Positions 8,769 to 18,847 are shown, counted from the stretch's first letter. The stretch is 64,000 nucleotides of DNA from Achromobacter arsenitoxydans SY8 (GCF_000236785.1 NZ_AGUF01000067.1:1-64000); one strand, 5' to 3'. The notes: a model not told the origin generated them from the letters alone. A program made the numbers and translations.

Positions 8769-9965
8769 ATGCTTACCCTGAATAAACACCCGTCCGGCCG
8801 GCATTTTCTGCAGATTCCCGGGCCGACCAACGTGCCCGACCGGGTGCTGCGGGCCATCGACCAGCCCACCATCGACCACCGTGGTCCGGAGTTCGGCGAA
8901 CTCGGGCTGTCGGTGCTGGCGGGTATCAAGCAGGTCTTCGGGACCGCGTCGCCCGTGGTGATCTACCCGGCATCGGGCACCGGCGCCTGGGAAGCTGCCC
9001 TGGTCAATACGCTGTCGCCGGGCGACCGCGTGCTGATGGTGGAAACCGGCCATTTCGCCAGCCTCTGGCGCAAGCTGGCCGGGCGCCTGGGCCTGGAAGT
9101 GGACTACCTGGAGGGCGACTGGCGCCATCCCGTGGACGCCGCGCTGATCGGCGCGCGCCTGGCCGAAGACGCGCAGCGCCGCATTAAGGCCGTGTGCGTG
9201 GTGCACAACGAAACGTCCACGGGCGTCACCAGCGACATCGCCGCGGTGCGCGCCGCCATGGATCGCGCCGGGCATCCCGCGCTGCTGATGGTGGACACGA
9301 TTTCATCGCTGGGCTCTATCGACTACCGCCACGACGAATGGGGCGTGGACGTCACCGTGGCCGGGTCGCAAAAGGGGCTGATGCTGCCGCCGGGCCTGTC
9401 GTTCAACGCCGTGGGTCCGCGCGCGCTGGCCGCCGCCGAGACCGCGCGCCTGCCGCGGTCCTATTGGGATTGGCGCGAGATGCTGGGCCCCAACGCCAAG
9501 GGCTATTTCCCCTACACGCCATCGACCAATCTGCTTTATGGGCTGCACGAAGCGCTGGCCATGCTGCAGGCCGAAGGACTGCCGCGGGTGTACGCCCGCC
9601 ACGAACGCCACGCCCGCGCGACGCGGCTTGCGGTGGCCGGCTGGGGCCTGGAACTGCTAAGCCTGGACCCCGCCGCGCACAGCCCGGCGCTGACCGCGGT
9701 GCTGGTGCCCGAAGGCCACAGCGCCGACGCGCTGCGCAGGGTCATCCTGGACCGCTTCGACATGTCGCTGGGGCAGGGGCTGGGCAAGCTGACCGACCGC
9801 ATCTTCCGCATCGGCCATCTGGGCCATTTCAACGACCTGACGCTATGCGGCACGCTGGCCGGGGTGGAGATGGGGCTGGCCGCTGCCGGCGTCCCGCACC
9901 GCCCGGGCGGGCTGCAGGCCGCCATGGAATACCTGACCCGCACGCCTGAAGGCGAGGCGGGCTGA
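8769..9965 (+). CDS. class V PLP-dependent aminotransferase (serine/alanine-glyoxylate type)
   Basis: A 398-residue fold-type I enzyme of aminotransferase class V. The N-terminal PGPTNVPDRVLRA and the PLP-lysine motif GSQKGLMLPPG (Lys202) are those of serine-glyoxylate and alanine-glyoxylate aminotransferases. VHNETSTG and MVDTISSLGS are the usual cofactor-contact segments. It would move the amino group of serine, alanine or a similar amino acid to glyoxylate or another oxo acid. I chose ATG at 8769; a TTG 12 bases upstream is in frame but less likely. It is divergent from the GntR regulator and shares its operator repeats, which suggests that it handles amino acids released from imported peptides. 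Confidence 0.85.
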   Translation: MLTLNKHPSGRHFLQIPGPTNVPDRVLRAIDQPTIDHRGPEFGELGLSVLAGIKQVFGTASPVVIYPASGTGAWEAALVNTLSPGDRVLMVETGHFASLWRKLAGRLGLEVDYLEGDWRHPVDAALIGARLAEDAQRRIKAVCVVHNETSTGVTSDIAAVRAAMDRAGHPALLMVDTISSLGSIDYRHDEWGVDVTVAGSQKGLMLPPGLSFNAVGPRALAAAETARLPRSYWDWREMLGPNAKGYFPYTPSTNLLYGLHEALAMLQAEGLPRVYARHERHARATRLAVAGWGLELLSLDPAAHSPALTAVLVPEGHSADALRRVILDRFDMSLGQGLGKLTDRIFRIGHLGHFNDLTLCGTLAGVEMGLAAAGVPHRPGGLQAAMEYLTRTPEGEAG

Positions 9966-9986
9966 CGCACAACCACGAGGGAAATA

Positions 9987-11042
9987 ATGAATACGCTTAT
10001 GCAGCAGGCGATCCAGTTCGCCAACGACCACGAATCCACCTGGGACCGCAGCGTCAAGGGCAATTTCGGCGTGCACCTGAACGATCCGCCGCCCTGGAAC
10101 CGCCTGCTGGGCCCCATCCATGACCGCGGTCCGGTGTCGGGCGTGGTCGTGGTGGACGGCAAGACGGTGGCTGAATGGGGCGAGCCCGAGCGCGCCGACC
10201 TGACCTTCAGCGTGGCCAAGCTGTACCTGGCCATTTTGGCCGGTGTAGCGCATGACCGCGGCCTGCTGCCCGACGTGGATGAACCCGTGGGCAAGCGCGT
10301 GCCGGGCATCGGCTTTGACGAAGGCCGCAATGCGTCCATCACCTGGCGCCATCTGCTGCAACAGACCAGCGAATGGGAAGGCGAACGCTTTGGCGTGTCG
10401 GACCAGGCGGACCGCTATCGCGCCGTCACGTTCGGCGTGCCGCCCGACGGCAAAAAGGGCGACGCGCGGCCCCTGCAGGAACCCGGCACGTACTGGGAAT
10501 ACAACGACGTGCGCATCAATCAGCTTTCCTATGCGCTCTTGCACCTGTTCCGCAAGCCGCTGCCGGAAGTCTTCCGCGAAGCCGTCACGCGCCCGATCGG
10601 CTGCAGCGAGGACTGGCAGTGGGTGGGTTACGACGAGGCCTGGGTCGAGATCGACGGCCAGCGCATGCCGTCCGTGCCGGGCGGTTCGCACTGGGGCGGC
10701 GGCATGTCCATCAGCGCCCGCGACCAGGCGCTGATCGGCCAGATGCTGCTGAACGACGGCCAGGCCAACGGCCGCCAGATCCTGTCGCGCGAATGGCTGC
10801 AGGCCATGCGCACCCCGTGCGCCATCGCGCCGTACTACGGCTACCTGATCTGGCTGAATCACGAAGGCCGGGTGTTCCCCAGCGTGCCGGCGTCCAGCTT
10901 CTTCGGCGTCGGGGCGGGCAGCTCATTCACCTGGGTCGAACCGGAACGCAAGATGGTCGTGATCGTGCGCTGGCTCAACTCCGCGCACGCGGACGCGCTG
11001 TTCGGCAAGATCCTGGCCGCGGTGGACGCCGGGGCGGCATAA
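9987..11042 (+). CDS. beta-lactamase-fold serine hydrolase (class C/esterase family)
   Basis: A 351-residue protein of the beta-lactamase/penicillin-binding fold. The SxxK motif is FSVAKLY (Ser75, Lys78). A second motif of the form YND follows in WEYNDVRINQ, and GGGMSISARD closes the active-site region. No signal peptide is visible, so a cytoplasmic location is likely, which fits a peptidase, amidase or esterase better than an antibiotic resistance enzyme. It follows the aminotransferase by 21 bases and is probably co-transcribed with it. A D-aminopeptidase-like role on unusual peptides is possible but not shown. Confidence 0.8.
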   Translation: MNTLMQQAIQFANDHESTWDRSVKGNFGVHLNDPPPWNRLLGPIHDRGPVSGVVVVDGKTVAEWGEPERADLTFSVAKLYLAILAGVAHDRGLLPDVDEPVGKRVPGIGFDEGRNASITWRHLLQQTSEWEGERFGVSDQADRYRAVTFGVPPDGKKGDARPLQEPGTYWEYNDVRINQLSYALLHLFRKPLPEVFREAVTRPIGCSEDWQWVGYDEAWVEIDGQRMPSVPGGSHWGGGMSISARDQALIGQMLLNDGQANGRQILSREWLQAMRTPCAIAPYYGYLIWLNHEGRVFPSVPASSFFGVGAGSSFTWVEPERKMVVIVRWLNSAHADALFGKILAAVDAGAA

Positions 11043-11160
11043 GCCCACGTCTCGCCCGGGTTTTGCGGCGTGTCAGGATTTTTCGGGCAAGATGTGGCGT
11101 TCGGCCGCGCCATGCCGCGCGGCCACGCCAGACTTCTTCATCCGAAAAAGGACGCACGCC

Positions 11161-12171
11161 ATGAACTACCGCCGACTGGGAACCAGCAATCTCCGCGTAT
11201 CGCCGCTATGTCTGGGCACCATGATGTTCGGAGAGCAGACGCCCGATGACGAGGCCGCGCGCATCGTCGCGTCGGCGCGCGACCATGGCCTGAATTTCAT
11301 CGACACCGCGGACGTCTACAACGAAGGCCGTTCCGAAGAGGTCGTGGGCAGGCTGCTGCAAGGGCACCGCCACGACTGGGTGCTGGCCAGCAAGATCGGC
11401 AATCCCGTCGGCAAGGGTCCGAATCTGGCGCATTATTCGCGCCAGTGGCTGATCCGCGGCGTGGAACAGAGCCTGTCGCGCCTGGGCACGGACTTCATGG
11501 ACATCCTGTACCTGCACCGCGACTATCACGAGGAAAACCTCGAAGAGGCGCTGTGGGCGCTGGGCGACCTGATCCGGGCGGGCAAGCTGCGCAGCTTCGG
11601 CCTGTCGAACTTCCGCGGCTGGCGCATCGCCGAAGTGATGCGCCTGTGCGAAAAAATGGGCGTGCCTCAGCCGGTCGTATGCCAGCCGTACTACAACATG
11701 CTGAACCGTGGCCCCGAGGTCGAAATCCTGCCGGCCTGCAAGCACTACGGCTTGGGCGTGGTGCCGTACAGCCCCATCGCGCGCGGCGTGCTGACGGGCA
11801 AGTACCTGCCGGGCCAGGCCCCGGCGGCGGACACCCGTGCCGGGCGCGGCGACCGCCGCATCCTGGCCACCGAGTTCCGCGAGGAATCGCTGCAGATCGC
11901 CCAGAAGCTGGTGCAGCACAGCGCCGCCCGCGGCGTGCTGCCGGGCCATTTCGCCACCGCGTGGGTGCTGGCCAATCCCGTCGTCACTGCGGTCATCGCC
12001 GGCCCGCGCACGCTGGCGCAGATGGACGACTATTACGCCGCGCTGGACGTGAAGATCACGCCCGAGGACGAAGCGGTGGTGGACGGGTGGGTCACGCCGG
12101 GCCATGCCTCGGCCCATGGCTACAACGACCCGAACTATCCGTTCTACGGACGTCCGGTCGCGTCCGCCTGA
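11161..12171 (+). CDS. aldo/keto reductase
   Basis: A 336-residue NADPH-dependent oxidoreductase with the (beta/alpha)8 fold. The catalytic tetrad is visible as Asp and Tyr in DTADVYNEG, Lys in LASKIG and His in YLHRDYH. The NADPH-binding end includes VIAGPRTLAQM. The start at 11161 has an AAAGGA site 7 bases upstream; an open frame upstream of it has no good site. It lies 118 bases downstream of the serine hydrolase gene, a gap in which I see no terminator, so it may still belong to the same transcript. The substrate aldehyde or ketone is unknown. Confidence 0.88.
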   Translation: MNYRRLGTSNLRVSPLCLGTMMFGEQTPDDEAARIVASARDHGLNFIDTADVYNEGRSEEVVGRLLQGHRHDWVLASKIGNPVGKGPNLAHYSRQWLIRGVEQSLSRLGTDFMDILYLHRDYHEENLEEALWALGDLIRAGKLRSFGLSNFRGWRIAEVMRLCEKMGVPQPVVCQPYYNMLNRGPEVEILPACKHYGLGVVPYSPIARGVLTGKYLPGQAPAADTRAGRGDRRILATEFREESLQIAQKLVQHSAARGVLPGHFATAWVLANPVVTAVIAGPRTLAQMDDYYAALDVKITPEDEAVVDGWVTPGHASAHGYNDPNYPFYGRPVASA

Positions 12172-12188
12172 AGTTGTGAGGGGGCAGG

Positions 12189-12209
12189 GGCCGCTAGAAT
12201 CCCGCGGCC
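12189..12209. terminator. possible hairpin between convergent genes
   Basis: GGCCGC (12189-12194) and GCGGCC (12204-12209) can pair with a 9-base loop between the stops of the aldo/keto reductase and TetR genes. There is no T tract. This is weak evidence. Confidence 0.25.
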
Positions 12210-12229
12210 GCCCCGGCCCCGGAACGCCC

Positions 12230-12817
12230 TCAGCCCGCGGCGCGCCCGCCCGGGCCGCCGCCCGGATCGGCCGCGATGCCGTGCAGCATCATCTGTTCGG
12301 CCACCTGGGCGATGCCCATCCGCGCGATGCGGCCGCGCCGCTCGGCGTCCACCATGCTGGTGATGACGGCAATCAATAGTTCGCTGAGCGCGGCCGCCGT
12401 GATGTCTACGCGGAAGACGCCCTCGCGCTGCCCGCGCAGGAAAAACCCGTCCAGCGTTTCCTGATAGCCCGACCAGCTGTTCATGATGTCGGGTTCCAGT
12501 TCGGTATCAGGCTTCCAGTTGTAGATCAGGAATGCCGTGAGCTCTTTGTGCGCCAGGTGCTGCTCGATCAGGCTGCGCAGGGCGGCGCGCGGCGGCGCCG
12601 AATCAAGGTGCGAGTCCGCCAGCGCCTGTTTCATGACCTGGGCGCAATGCGTCATCAGGCGCAGCACCAGCTGATCTCGCGTCTTACAGAACCGGTACAG
12701 CGTCGCCTTGCTGACGCCCACGGCCTTGGCCAGCTCCTGCAGCGTGGCCCGCGGCTGGTCCACCATCGCCAATGCCAGAGCGACCAATAGCCGCTCGTGC
12801 CCTGCCTCTTCAGACAT
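12230..12817 (-). CDS. TetR family transcriptional regulator of the adjacent RND pump
   Basis: A 195-residue regulator. The N-terminal helix-turn-helix is at about residues 25-45 (LQELAKAVGVSKATLYRFCK). The C-terminal ligand domain is less conserved and ends in a Gly/Pro-rich tail. It is divergent from the RND adaptor gene across 213 bases holding an 18-bp perfect palindrome, the classic layout of a local pump repressor. The N-terminus is short: the HTH starts earlier than in AcrR/AxyZ-type repressors, so I do not equate it with a named Achromobacter regulator. Confidence 0.85.
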   Translation of the reverse strand: MSEEAGHERLLVALALAMVDQPRATLQELAKAVGVSKATLYRFCKTRDQLVLRLMTHCAQVMKQALADSHLDSAPPRAALRSLIEQHLAHKELTAFLIYNWKPDTELEPDIMNSWSGYQETLDGFFLRGQREGVFRVDITAAALSELLIAVITSMVDAERRGRIARMGIAQVAEQMMLHGIAADPGGGPGGRAAG

Positions 12818-12876
12818 CGCCTGCCCCTGTCATGTGTCGGTTTCCTCTGGGCCGTATTGGATCATGGCTGATTCAA

Positions 12877-12886
12877 TTTGTACAAA
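12877..12886. promoter_or_regulatory. 10-bp palindrome in the TetR/RND divergent promoter
   Basis: TTTGTACAAA is a perfect 10-bp palindrome, immediately preceded by TGATTCAA (12869-12876), which recurs as TGATTCAA at 12960-12967. It may be a second regulator contact or part of the tetR promoter. Confidence 0.35.
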
Positions 12887-12948
12887 CCGTCCTCGGTTTT
12901 GGAAGTAAGCGACTGGATTGTTCCGGAATTACGAATTCTGGATTCCAA

Positions 12949-12966
12949 TGAATCAATATTGATTCA
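12949..12966. promoter_or_regulatory. 18-bp perfect palindrome, probable TetR operator
   Basis: TGAATCAATATTGATTCA is a perfect 18-bp inverted repeat, 65 bases before the adaptor start and strikingly AT-rich for this genome. Size, symmetry and position fit the operator of the divergent TetR repressor. The binding partner is inferred. Confidence 0.65.
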
Positions 12967-13030
12967 AAACAATCTCTAAGGTAGCATCGGCGTCTCATTG
13001 AATTCAAGTCGCCGCGGGCGGGGGTAGGTA

Positions 13031-14209
13031 ATGATGTTGAACAAAGAATGGCGGCTGCCCCTGGCGGTGTTGGCGACGGCGATTTTGTTAGCCGGTTGCG
13101 GCGGGGCGAACGATGCGCCGCCGCAGGCCGCAGGGGCGCGTCCGGTCCAGGTGCTGGCTGTGCAGCCGGAGCGTTTCGCGCTGTCCAGCGAACTGCCGGG
13201 CCGGGTCGAACCCATGCGCGTGGCCGAGGTGCGCGCCCGCGTCGCGGGCATCGTGCTCAGCCGCGAATTCGAGGAAGGCGCGGACGTCAAGGCGGGCGAC
13301 GTGCTGTTCCGCATTGACCCGGCGCCTTTCAAGGCGGCGCTGTCGCGTGCGCAGGGCGAACTGGCCAAGGCGGACGCCGCCGTCGCCGACGCGCAGGCCG
13401 TGGTGCGGCGCTATGCGCCCCTGGTCAAGATCGAAGCCGTCAGCCAGCAGGATTTCGATACCGCCACCACCACGCTCAAGAGCGCCCAGGCCGCGCGCCG
13501 CTCGGCCCAGGCCGACGTCGAGACCGCGCAATTGAACCTGGACTACGCCACGGTCAAGGCGCCTATTTCCGGCCGCATCGGCCGTGCGCAGGTGACCGAA
13601 GGCGCGCTCGTGGGCCAGAACGAGGCCACGGCGATGGCGACGATCCAGCAACTGGATCCCGTCTATGTGGACTTCAACCAGCCGGTGGGCGACATGCTGC
13701 GCATGCGCGGCGCCATGCAGGACGGCAGCCTGGCGGCGGGCGAGGGCGCGCGCATTTCCATCACCATCGACGGCACGGACCAGAAGCGCGAGGGCCAATT
13801 GCTGTTCTCGGATATCGCGGTGGACCGGACCACGGGCCAGGTGGCGCTGCGCGGCGAGTTCGCCAATCCAGACGTGCTGCTGCTGCCCGGCATGTATGTG
13901 CGCGTGCGCACGCAACAGGGCGTGGACCCGGCGGCGATCCTGGTGCCCCAGCGCGCCGTCACGCGCAGTACGGACGGCAAGCCGCAGGTGCTGCTGGCGG
14001 GGCCCGACGACGTGGTCGAAACGCGTGCGGTGCGCACCGGCGCCATGCGCGGAAGCGACTGGCACATCGTCGAGGGCCTGGCCCCCGGCGACCGGGTCAT
14101 CGTCGGCGGCGTCAATGCGGCCGTACCCGGCCAGAAGGTCAGCGTGACCCCAGTATCCCAGCCGAAACTGGCCGCGGCCGGCGAGGCTGCGGCCCCGGCG
14201 CAGCCCTGA
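13031..14209 (+). CDS. RND efflux periplasmic adaptor lipoprotein (MexA/AcrA type)
   Basis: A 392-residue membrane-fusion protein. A lipoprotein signal ends in LLAGC (Cys23), so it is anchored to the inner membrane. It has the split biotinyl-lipoyl half-motifs, a coiled-coil hairpin at about residues 100-165 rich in Ala/Gln, and the beta-barrel and membrane-proximal domains (VPQRAVTRSTDGKPQVLL). It bridges the pump and the outer-membrane factor encoded downstream. Two ATG codons are in tandem; I give the first. The pump start follows 28 bases after its stop. Confidence 0.92.
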   Translation: MMLNKEWRLPLAVLATAILLAGCGGANDAPPQAAGARPVQVLAVQPERFALSSELPGRVEPMRVAEVRARVAGIVLSREFEEGADVKAGDVLFRIDPAPFKAALSRAQGELAKADAAVADAQAVVRRYAPLVKIEAVSQQDFDTATTTLKSAQAARRSAQADVETAQLNLDYATVKAPISGRIGRAQVTEGALVGQNEATAMATIQQLDPVYVDFNQPVGDMLRMRGAMQDGSLAAGEGARISITIDGTDQKREGQLLFSDIAVDRTTGQVALRGEFANPDVLLLPGMYVRVRTQQGVDPAAILVPQRAVTRSTDGKPQVLLAGPDDVVETRAVRTGAMRGSDWHIVEGLAPGDRVIVGGVNAAVPGQKVSVTPVSQPKLAAAGEAAAPAQP

Positions 14210-14237
14210 TGCAATGCGCGCCTGAACGAGGTTAGAC

Positions 14238-17200
14238 ATGTCCAAGTTTTTCATTGGCCGCCCCAATTTCGCCTGGGTGGTGGCCATCTTCATCTCGCTC
14301 GCCGGGCTGCTGGCGATTCCTTCGCTGCCCGTGTCGCAGTTTCCGGTGGTGGCGCCGCCGCAGGTGACGATTGCCGCGACCTATCCCGGCGCTTCCGCGA
14401 CCGTGCTGGTCGATTCGGTGACCAGCGTCATCGAAGAGGAGCTGAACGGCGCCAAGAACATGCTGTACTACGAGTCGTCCAGCAGTTCCAGCGGCAGCGC
14501 CGAAATCACGGTCACCTTCCAGCCGGGCACCGACCCGGACCTGGCGCAGGTGGACGTGCAGAACCGCATCAAGAAGGCCGAGGCGCGCCTGCCCACGGCG
14601 GTGACGCAGCAGGGCCTGCAGGTCGAGCAGGCCAGCTCCAACTTCCTGATGATCTACGCCCTGACCTATAAGGGCGAGGACGCGCACAAGGATGTGGTGG
14701 GCCTGTCCGACTACGCCGCCCGCCACATCAACAACGAGATCCGCCGGGTGAACGGCGTGGGCAAGGTGCAGTTCTTCGGCGCCGAAGCGGCGATGCGCGT
14801 CTGGATTGACCCGCAGAAGCTGCTGGGCCTGGGCCTGTCGGTGGCTGACGTCAATGCCGCCATCGCCGCGCAGAACGTGCAGGTGCCGGCCGGCAGCTTC
14901 GGCAGCCGCCCGGGCTCGCCCGAGCAGGAACTGACCGCCACGCTGGCCGTGAAGGGCACGCTGGACAACCCCGAGGAGTTCGGCCGGATCGTGCTGCGCG
15001 CCAACGCGGACGGCTCGTCCGTGCGCCTGGCCGACGTAGCGCGCCTGGAAGTGGGCCGCCAGAGCTATGACTTCGAGACCCGCCTGAACGGCAGGAAGTC
15101 CGTGGGCGCGGCGGTGCAGCTTGCGCCGGGCGCCAACGCGATCGACACGGTCAAGGCCGTGAAGGCGCGGCTGCAGGAACTGTCGGCCTCGTTCCCCGAG
15201 GACGTGGCGTACTCCGTGCCGTTCGACACCTCCAAGTTCGTCAGCGTTGCGATCACGAAGGTGGTGCATACGCTGCTGGAAGCCATGGTGCTGGTCTTCC
15301 TGGTGATGTTCCTGTTCCTGCAGAACTTCCGCTATACGCTGATCCCGACCATCGTGGTGCCGGTGTGCCTGCTGGGCACGTTCGCGGTGATGTCGGTGCT
15401 GGGCTTCTCGGTGAACATGATGACGATGTTCGGCATGGTGCTGGCCATCGGCATCCTGGTGGACGACGCCATCGTGGTGGTCGAGAACGTCGAGCGCATC
15501 ATGGCCGAAGAAGGCCTGTCGCCGCGCGAGGCCACGGTCAAGGCCATGGAGCAGGTGTCCGGCGCCATCGTCGGCATCACGCTGGTGCTGTCGGCGGTGT
15601 TCCTGCCGCTGGCGTTCATGAGCGGGTCAGTGGGCGTGATCTACCAGCAGTTCTCGCTGTCGCTGGCGGTGTCGATCCTGTTCTCGGGCTTCCTGGCGCT
15701 GACCTTCACGCCGGCCCTGTGCGCGACCTTCCTCAAGCCCATTCCCAAGGGCCACCACGAGGAAAAGAAGGGCTTCTTCGGCTGGTTCAACCGCGTCTTC
15801 AACCGCCTGACCGGACGCTTCGAGGCGCTGAATTCGCGGCTGGTCAAGCGCACCGGCCGCTACATGGTGATCTACGCGGCCATCGTCGCCGTGCTGGCCG
15901 TGCTGTATGTGCGCGTGCCGGAGTCCTTCGTGCCGCCGGAAGATCAGGGTTACGTCATCGTCGACGTGCAGCTGCCGCCGGGCGCGACGCACCTGCGCAC
16001 CGACAAGGTGGTGGGCGATGTTGAGCAGCACCTGATGTCGCTGGACGCCATGGGCGACGCCTTCACGGTCATGGGCTTCAGCTTTTCGGGCACCGGCCAG
16101 AACGCGGGCATCGCATTCCCCACGCTCAAGGACTGGTCCGAGCGCGGCAAGGGCCAGTCCGCCGCCGACGTAGCCGATAGCGTGAACGGGCGCTTCGCGG
16201 TCATCGACGACGGTTCCGTCATGGCCGTCAACCCGCCGCCCATCGAGGGTCTGGGCAATTCGGGCGGCTTCGCGCTGCGCCTGCAGGACCGCGGCGGCCT
16301 GGGCCGGGCGGCGCTGACGCAAGCGCGCGACCAGCTACTGGCGCAGGCCAACAGTTCGCCGGTCATCGCCTACGCCATGATGGAAGGCCTGGCGGACGCG
16401 CCGCAGCTGCGGCTGGACATCGACCGCCAGAAGGCCGAGGCGCTGGGCGTGGGTTTCGACGTGATCAGCACGGCGATTTCGTCGGCCTACGGGTCGGCCA
16501 CCGTCAATGACTTCGCCAACGCCGGGCGCCTGCAGCGCGTGGTGGTGCAGGCCGACGTGCGCGACCGCATGACGCCCGAGAGCATCCTGCAGCTGAACGT
16601 GCCGAACAAGTCCGGCAAGATGGTGCCGCTGAGCGCGTTCGTGAAGACGGACTGGGAGAACGGGCCGGTGCAGATCTCGCGCTACAACGGCTATCCCGCG
16701 TTCAAGATCGCGGGCGACGCGATGCCCGGCTACAGCACCGGCGAGGCGATGGCGGAGCTGGAGCGCATCGTGGCCGGGCTGCCGGACGGCATCGGCTTCG
16801 AATGGACCGGGCTGTCCTACCAGGAGAAGTTCGCCGGCGCGCAGGCGCCCATGCTGTTCGCGCTGGCCTTCCTGGTGGTGTTCCTGCTGATGGTCGCGCT
16901 GTATGAAAGCTGGGCGATCCCCGCGTCCGTGATGCTGATCGTGCCGATCGGCGCGCTGGGCTCGGTGCTGGCGGTGACGCTGCTGGGCATGTCCAACGAC
17001 GTGTACTTCAAGGTGGGTCTCATCACCATCATCGGGCTGGCGGCCAAGAACGCCATCCTGATCGTGGAGTTCGCCAAGAGCCTGCGCGAGCAGGGGCACT
17101 CGCTGGCCGACGCCGCCATCCAGGCCGCCAAGCTGCGCTTCCGCCCGATCGTGATGACCTCGCTGGCGTTCATCCTGGGCGTGGTGCCGCTGGCGCTGGC

Positions 17201-17387
17201 GACCGGGGCAGGCGCCGCCAGCCAGCGCGCGCTGGGTGTGGGCGTGATCGGCGGCATGCTGACCGCCACGCTGCTGGGCGTGATCTTCGTACCGATCTTC
17301 TTCGTGTGGGTGCTGTCGATGGTGCGGCGCAAGCGGGGCAAGTCCCCGGCCGCGCCCGCCGCTGAGCCGCGCACGGTGCAGGAGTGA
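14238..17387 (+). CDS. RND multidrug efflux pump, HAE-1 family (AcrB/MexB type)
   Basis: A 1049-residue, full-length inner-membrane proton/drug antiporter with the usual two halves of 6 transmembrane helices and large periplasmic loops. The proton-relay residues are present: Asp409 and Asp410 in ILVDDAIVV on TM4, and Lys937 in [13 protein letters not shown] on TM10. The N-terminus [14 protein letters not shown] is typical of HAE-1 pumps. It extrudes lipophilic or amphiphilic compounds, but the substrate range cannot be predicted from sequence alone. The stop is only 5 bases before the outer-membrane factor ATG, so translation is coupled. Confidence 0.95.
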   Translation: MSKFFIGRPNFAWVVAIFISLAGLLAIPSLPVSQFPVVAPPQVTIAATYPGASATVLVDSVTSVIEEELNGAKNMLYYESSSSSSGSAEITVTFQPGTDPDLAQVDVQNRIKKAEARLPTAVTQQGLQVEQASSNFLMIYALTYKGEDAHKDVVGLSDYAARHINNEIRRVNGVGKVQFFGAEAAMRVWIDPQKLLGLGLSVADVNAAIAAQNVQVPAGSFGSRPGSPEQELTATLAVKGTLDNPEEFGRIVLRANADGSSVRLADVARLEVGRQSYDFETRLNGRKSVGAAVQLAPGANAIDTVKAVKARLQELSASFPEDVAYSVPFDTSKFVSVAITKVVHTLLEAMVLVFLVMFLFLQNFRYTLIPTIVVPVCLLGTFAVMSVLGFSVNMMTMFGMVLAIGILVDDAIVVVENVERIMAEEGLSPREATVKAMEQVSGAIVGITLVLSAVFLPLAFMSGSVGVIYQQFSLSLAVSILFSGFLALTFTPALCATFLKPIPKGHHEEKKGFFGWFNRVFNRLTGRFEALNSRLVKRTGRYMVIYAAIVAVLAVLYVRVPESFVPPEDQGYVIVDVQLPPGATHLRTDKVVGDVEQHLMSLDAMGDAFTVMGFSFSGTGQNAGIAFPTLKDWSERGKGQSAADVADSVNGRFAVIDDGSVMAVNPPPIEGLGNSGGFALRLQDRGGLGRAALTQARDQLLAQANSSPVIAYAMMEGLADAPQLRLDIDRQKAEALGVGFDVISTAISSAYGSATVNDFANAGRLQRVVVQADVRDRMTPESILQLNVPNKSGKMVPLSAFVKTDWENGPVQISRYNGYPAFKIAGDAMPGYSTGEAMAELERIVAGLPDGIGFEWTGLSYQEKFAGAQAPMLFALAFLVVFLLMVALYESWAIPASVMLIVPIGALGSVLAVTLLGMSNDVYFKVGLITIIGLAAKNAILIVEFAKSLREQGHSLADAAIQAAKLRFRPIVMTSLAFILGVVPLALATGAGAASQRALGVGVIGGMLTATLLGVIFVPIFFVWVLSMVRRKRGKSPAAPAAEPRTVQE

Positions 17388-17392
17388 TTTCC

Positions 17393-18829
17393 ATGATGCA
17401 GAACTTCTTTCCCTTGCGGATTTCCGCGGTGCTGCTTGCCGCGGCGCTGGCCGGGTGCTCGCTGGCGCCGGTCCATGAACGCCCGGCCTCGCCGGTGGGC
17501 GACCACTGGAGCCAGGCGGCCACCGGGACGCAGCCGTCCGCGGCCGCGACGCTGGACTGGCAATCGTTCGTCACTGACGACGCCTTGCGCAAGCTGGTGG
17601 AGCTGGCGCTGGCGAACAACCGCGACCTGCGCCAGTCGCTGCTGAACATCGAGGCGGCGCGCGCGCAGTACCGCATCCAGCGTGCGGACCAGTTGCCCGG
17701 TATCAACGCGCAGGGCACGGGCACGCGTCAGCGCGTTCCGGGCGACCTGAGCAGCACTGGCGCGTCCGGCGTGCAAAGCAGCTACCAGGCCGGCCTGGGC
17801 CTCACGGCGTTCGAGATCGACCTGTTCGGCCGGGTGCGCAGCCTGTCGGACGCGGCCCTGCAGGAATACCTGGCCACCGAGGCCACCGCGCACGGCGCGC
17901 AGATCAGCCTGGTGGCCGAAGTGATCCAGGCCTACCTGTCGCGCGACAGCGCGCAGCGCCGCCTGGAGGTCACGCGCCAGACGCTGGCCAGCCGCGAGGC
18001 CTCGCTGGAACTGATCGTCAAGCGACGCCAGGCGGGCACTGCCACCGCGCTGGACTACCAGGAGGCCTTGGGCCTGACCGAACAGTCGCGCGCGGAACTG
18101 GAACGCATGGACCGCGAGGTGCGCCAGGCTGGCAACGCGCTGGGTCTGCTGGTGGGAATCAGCGACCTGTCGCCGTACCTGCCGCAGCGGCAGGCGGACG
18201 CGCCCATGCTGGTGCAGGAGATCGCGGCCGGCGCGCCGTCGGAACTGCTGGAGAACCGGCCGGACATCGTGGCCGCCGAGCACCAGCTGCAGTCGCGCAA
18301 CGCCAGTATCGGCGCGGCGCGGGCGGCGTTTTTTCCCAGCATTTCGCTGACCGGCCTGTTCGGCAGCTCCAGCGCGGACCTGTCCGGCCTGTTCGATGGC
18401 GGCCAGCGCGCCTGGTCGTTCACGCCGCAGATCACGCTGCCGATCTTTGCCGGCGGGCGCAACATGGCCAACCTGGACTTGGCGACGGTGCGCAAGGATA
18501 TCGCCGTGGCGCAGTATGAAAAGACGATCCAGACGGCGTTCAAGGAAGTTTCCGACGCCCTGGCCGCCACCGAGACGCTGCGCCGCGAGGAGGCTTCGCG
18601 TCTTGCGCTGGCGCAGTCCAGCCAGGAGGCCATGCGCCTGTCCGAGGCGCGCTACCGCGGCGGCGTGGACAGCCACCTGCGCTACCTGGACGCGCAGCGC
18701 AGCGCCTACACGGACCAGATCGCCTATATCGACGTCAGCGCCCAGCGCCAGGCGGCGCTGGCGACGCTGTTCAAGGCGCTGGGCGGCGGCTGGCGGGCGG
18801 CGCAGCCGCCGCAGGCCGCGCTGGACTGA
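17393..18829 (+). CDS. outer-membrane efflux lipoprotein (OprM/NodT family)
   Basis: A 478-residue TolC-like outer-membrane channel, the third part of the RND pump. A lipoprotein signal ends in LAGC (Cys22). Two repeats of the OEP domain follow, with LFGSSSADLSGLF and YRGGVDSHLRYLDAQRS as family features. I chose ATG at 17393, preceded by the AGGAG site at 17381-17384; a GTG at 17384 is also in frame. It ends 18 bases from the convergent MHS transporter gene. Confidence 0.92.
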   Translation: MMQNFFPLRISAVLLAAALAGCSLAPVHERPASPVGDHWSQAATGTQPSAAATLDWQSFVTDDALRKLVELALANNRDLRQSLLNIEAARAQYRIQRADQLPGINAQGTGTRQRVPGDLSSTGASGVQSSYQAGLGLTAFEIDLFGRVRSLSDAALQEYLATEATAHGAQISLVAEVIQAYLSRDSAQRRLEVTRQTLASREASLELIVKRRQAGTATALDYQEALGLTEQSRAELERMDREVRQAGNALGLLVGISDLSPYLPQRQADAPMLVQEIAAGAPSELLENRPDIVAAEHQLQSRNASIGAARAAFFPSISLTGLFGSSSADLSGLFDGGQRAWSFTPQITLPIFAGGRNMANLDLATVRKDIAVAQYEKTIQTAFKEVSDALAATETLRREEASRLALAQSSQEAMRLSEARYRGGVDSHLRYLDAQRSAYTDQIAYIDVSAQRQAALATLFKALGGGWRAAQPPQAALD

Positions 18830-18847
18830 TGCGCCGCCCGCGCCGGG

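Noticed and set aside
9987-11042. The serine hydrolase as an AmpC-type antibiotic resistance enzyme
   Set aside because: It has no signal peptide, sits in a catabolic operon, and its second motif is YND, not the YSN/YAN of AmpC.
12230-18829. Naming the TetR-RND unit AxyZ-AxyXY-OprZ or another published Achromobacter pump
   Set aside because: The layout matches, but the TetR N-terminus is shorter than expected for AxyZ-type repressors and I cannot compare the pump sequence with certainty.
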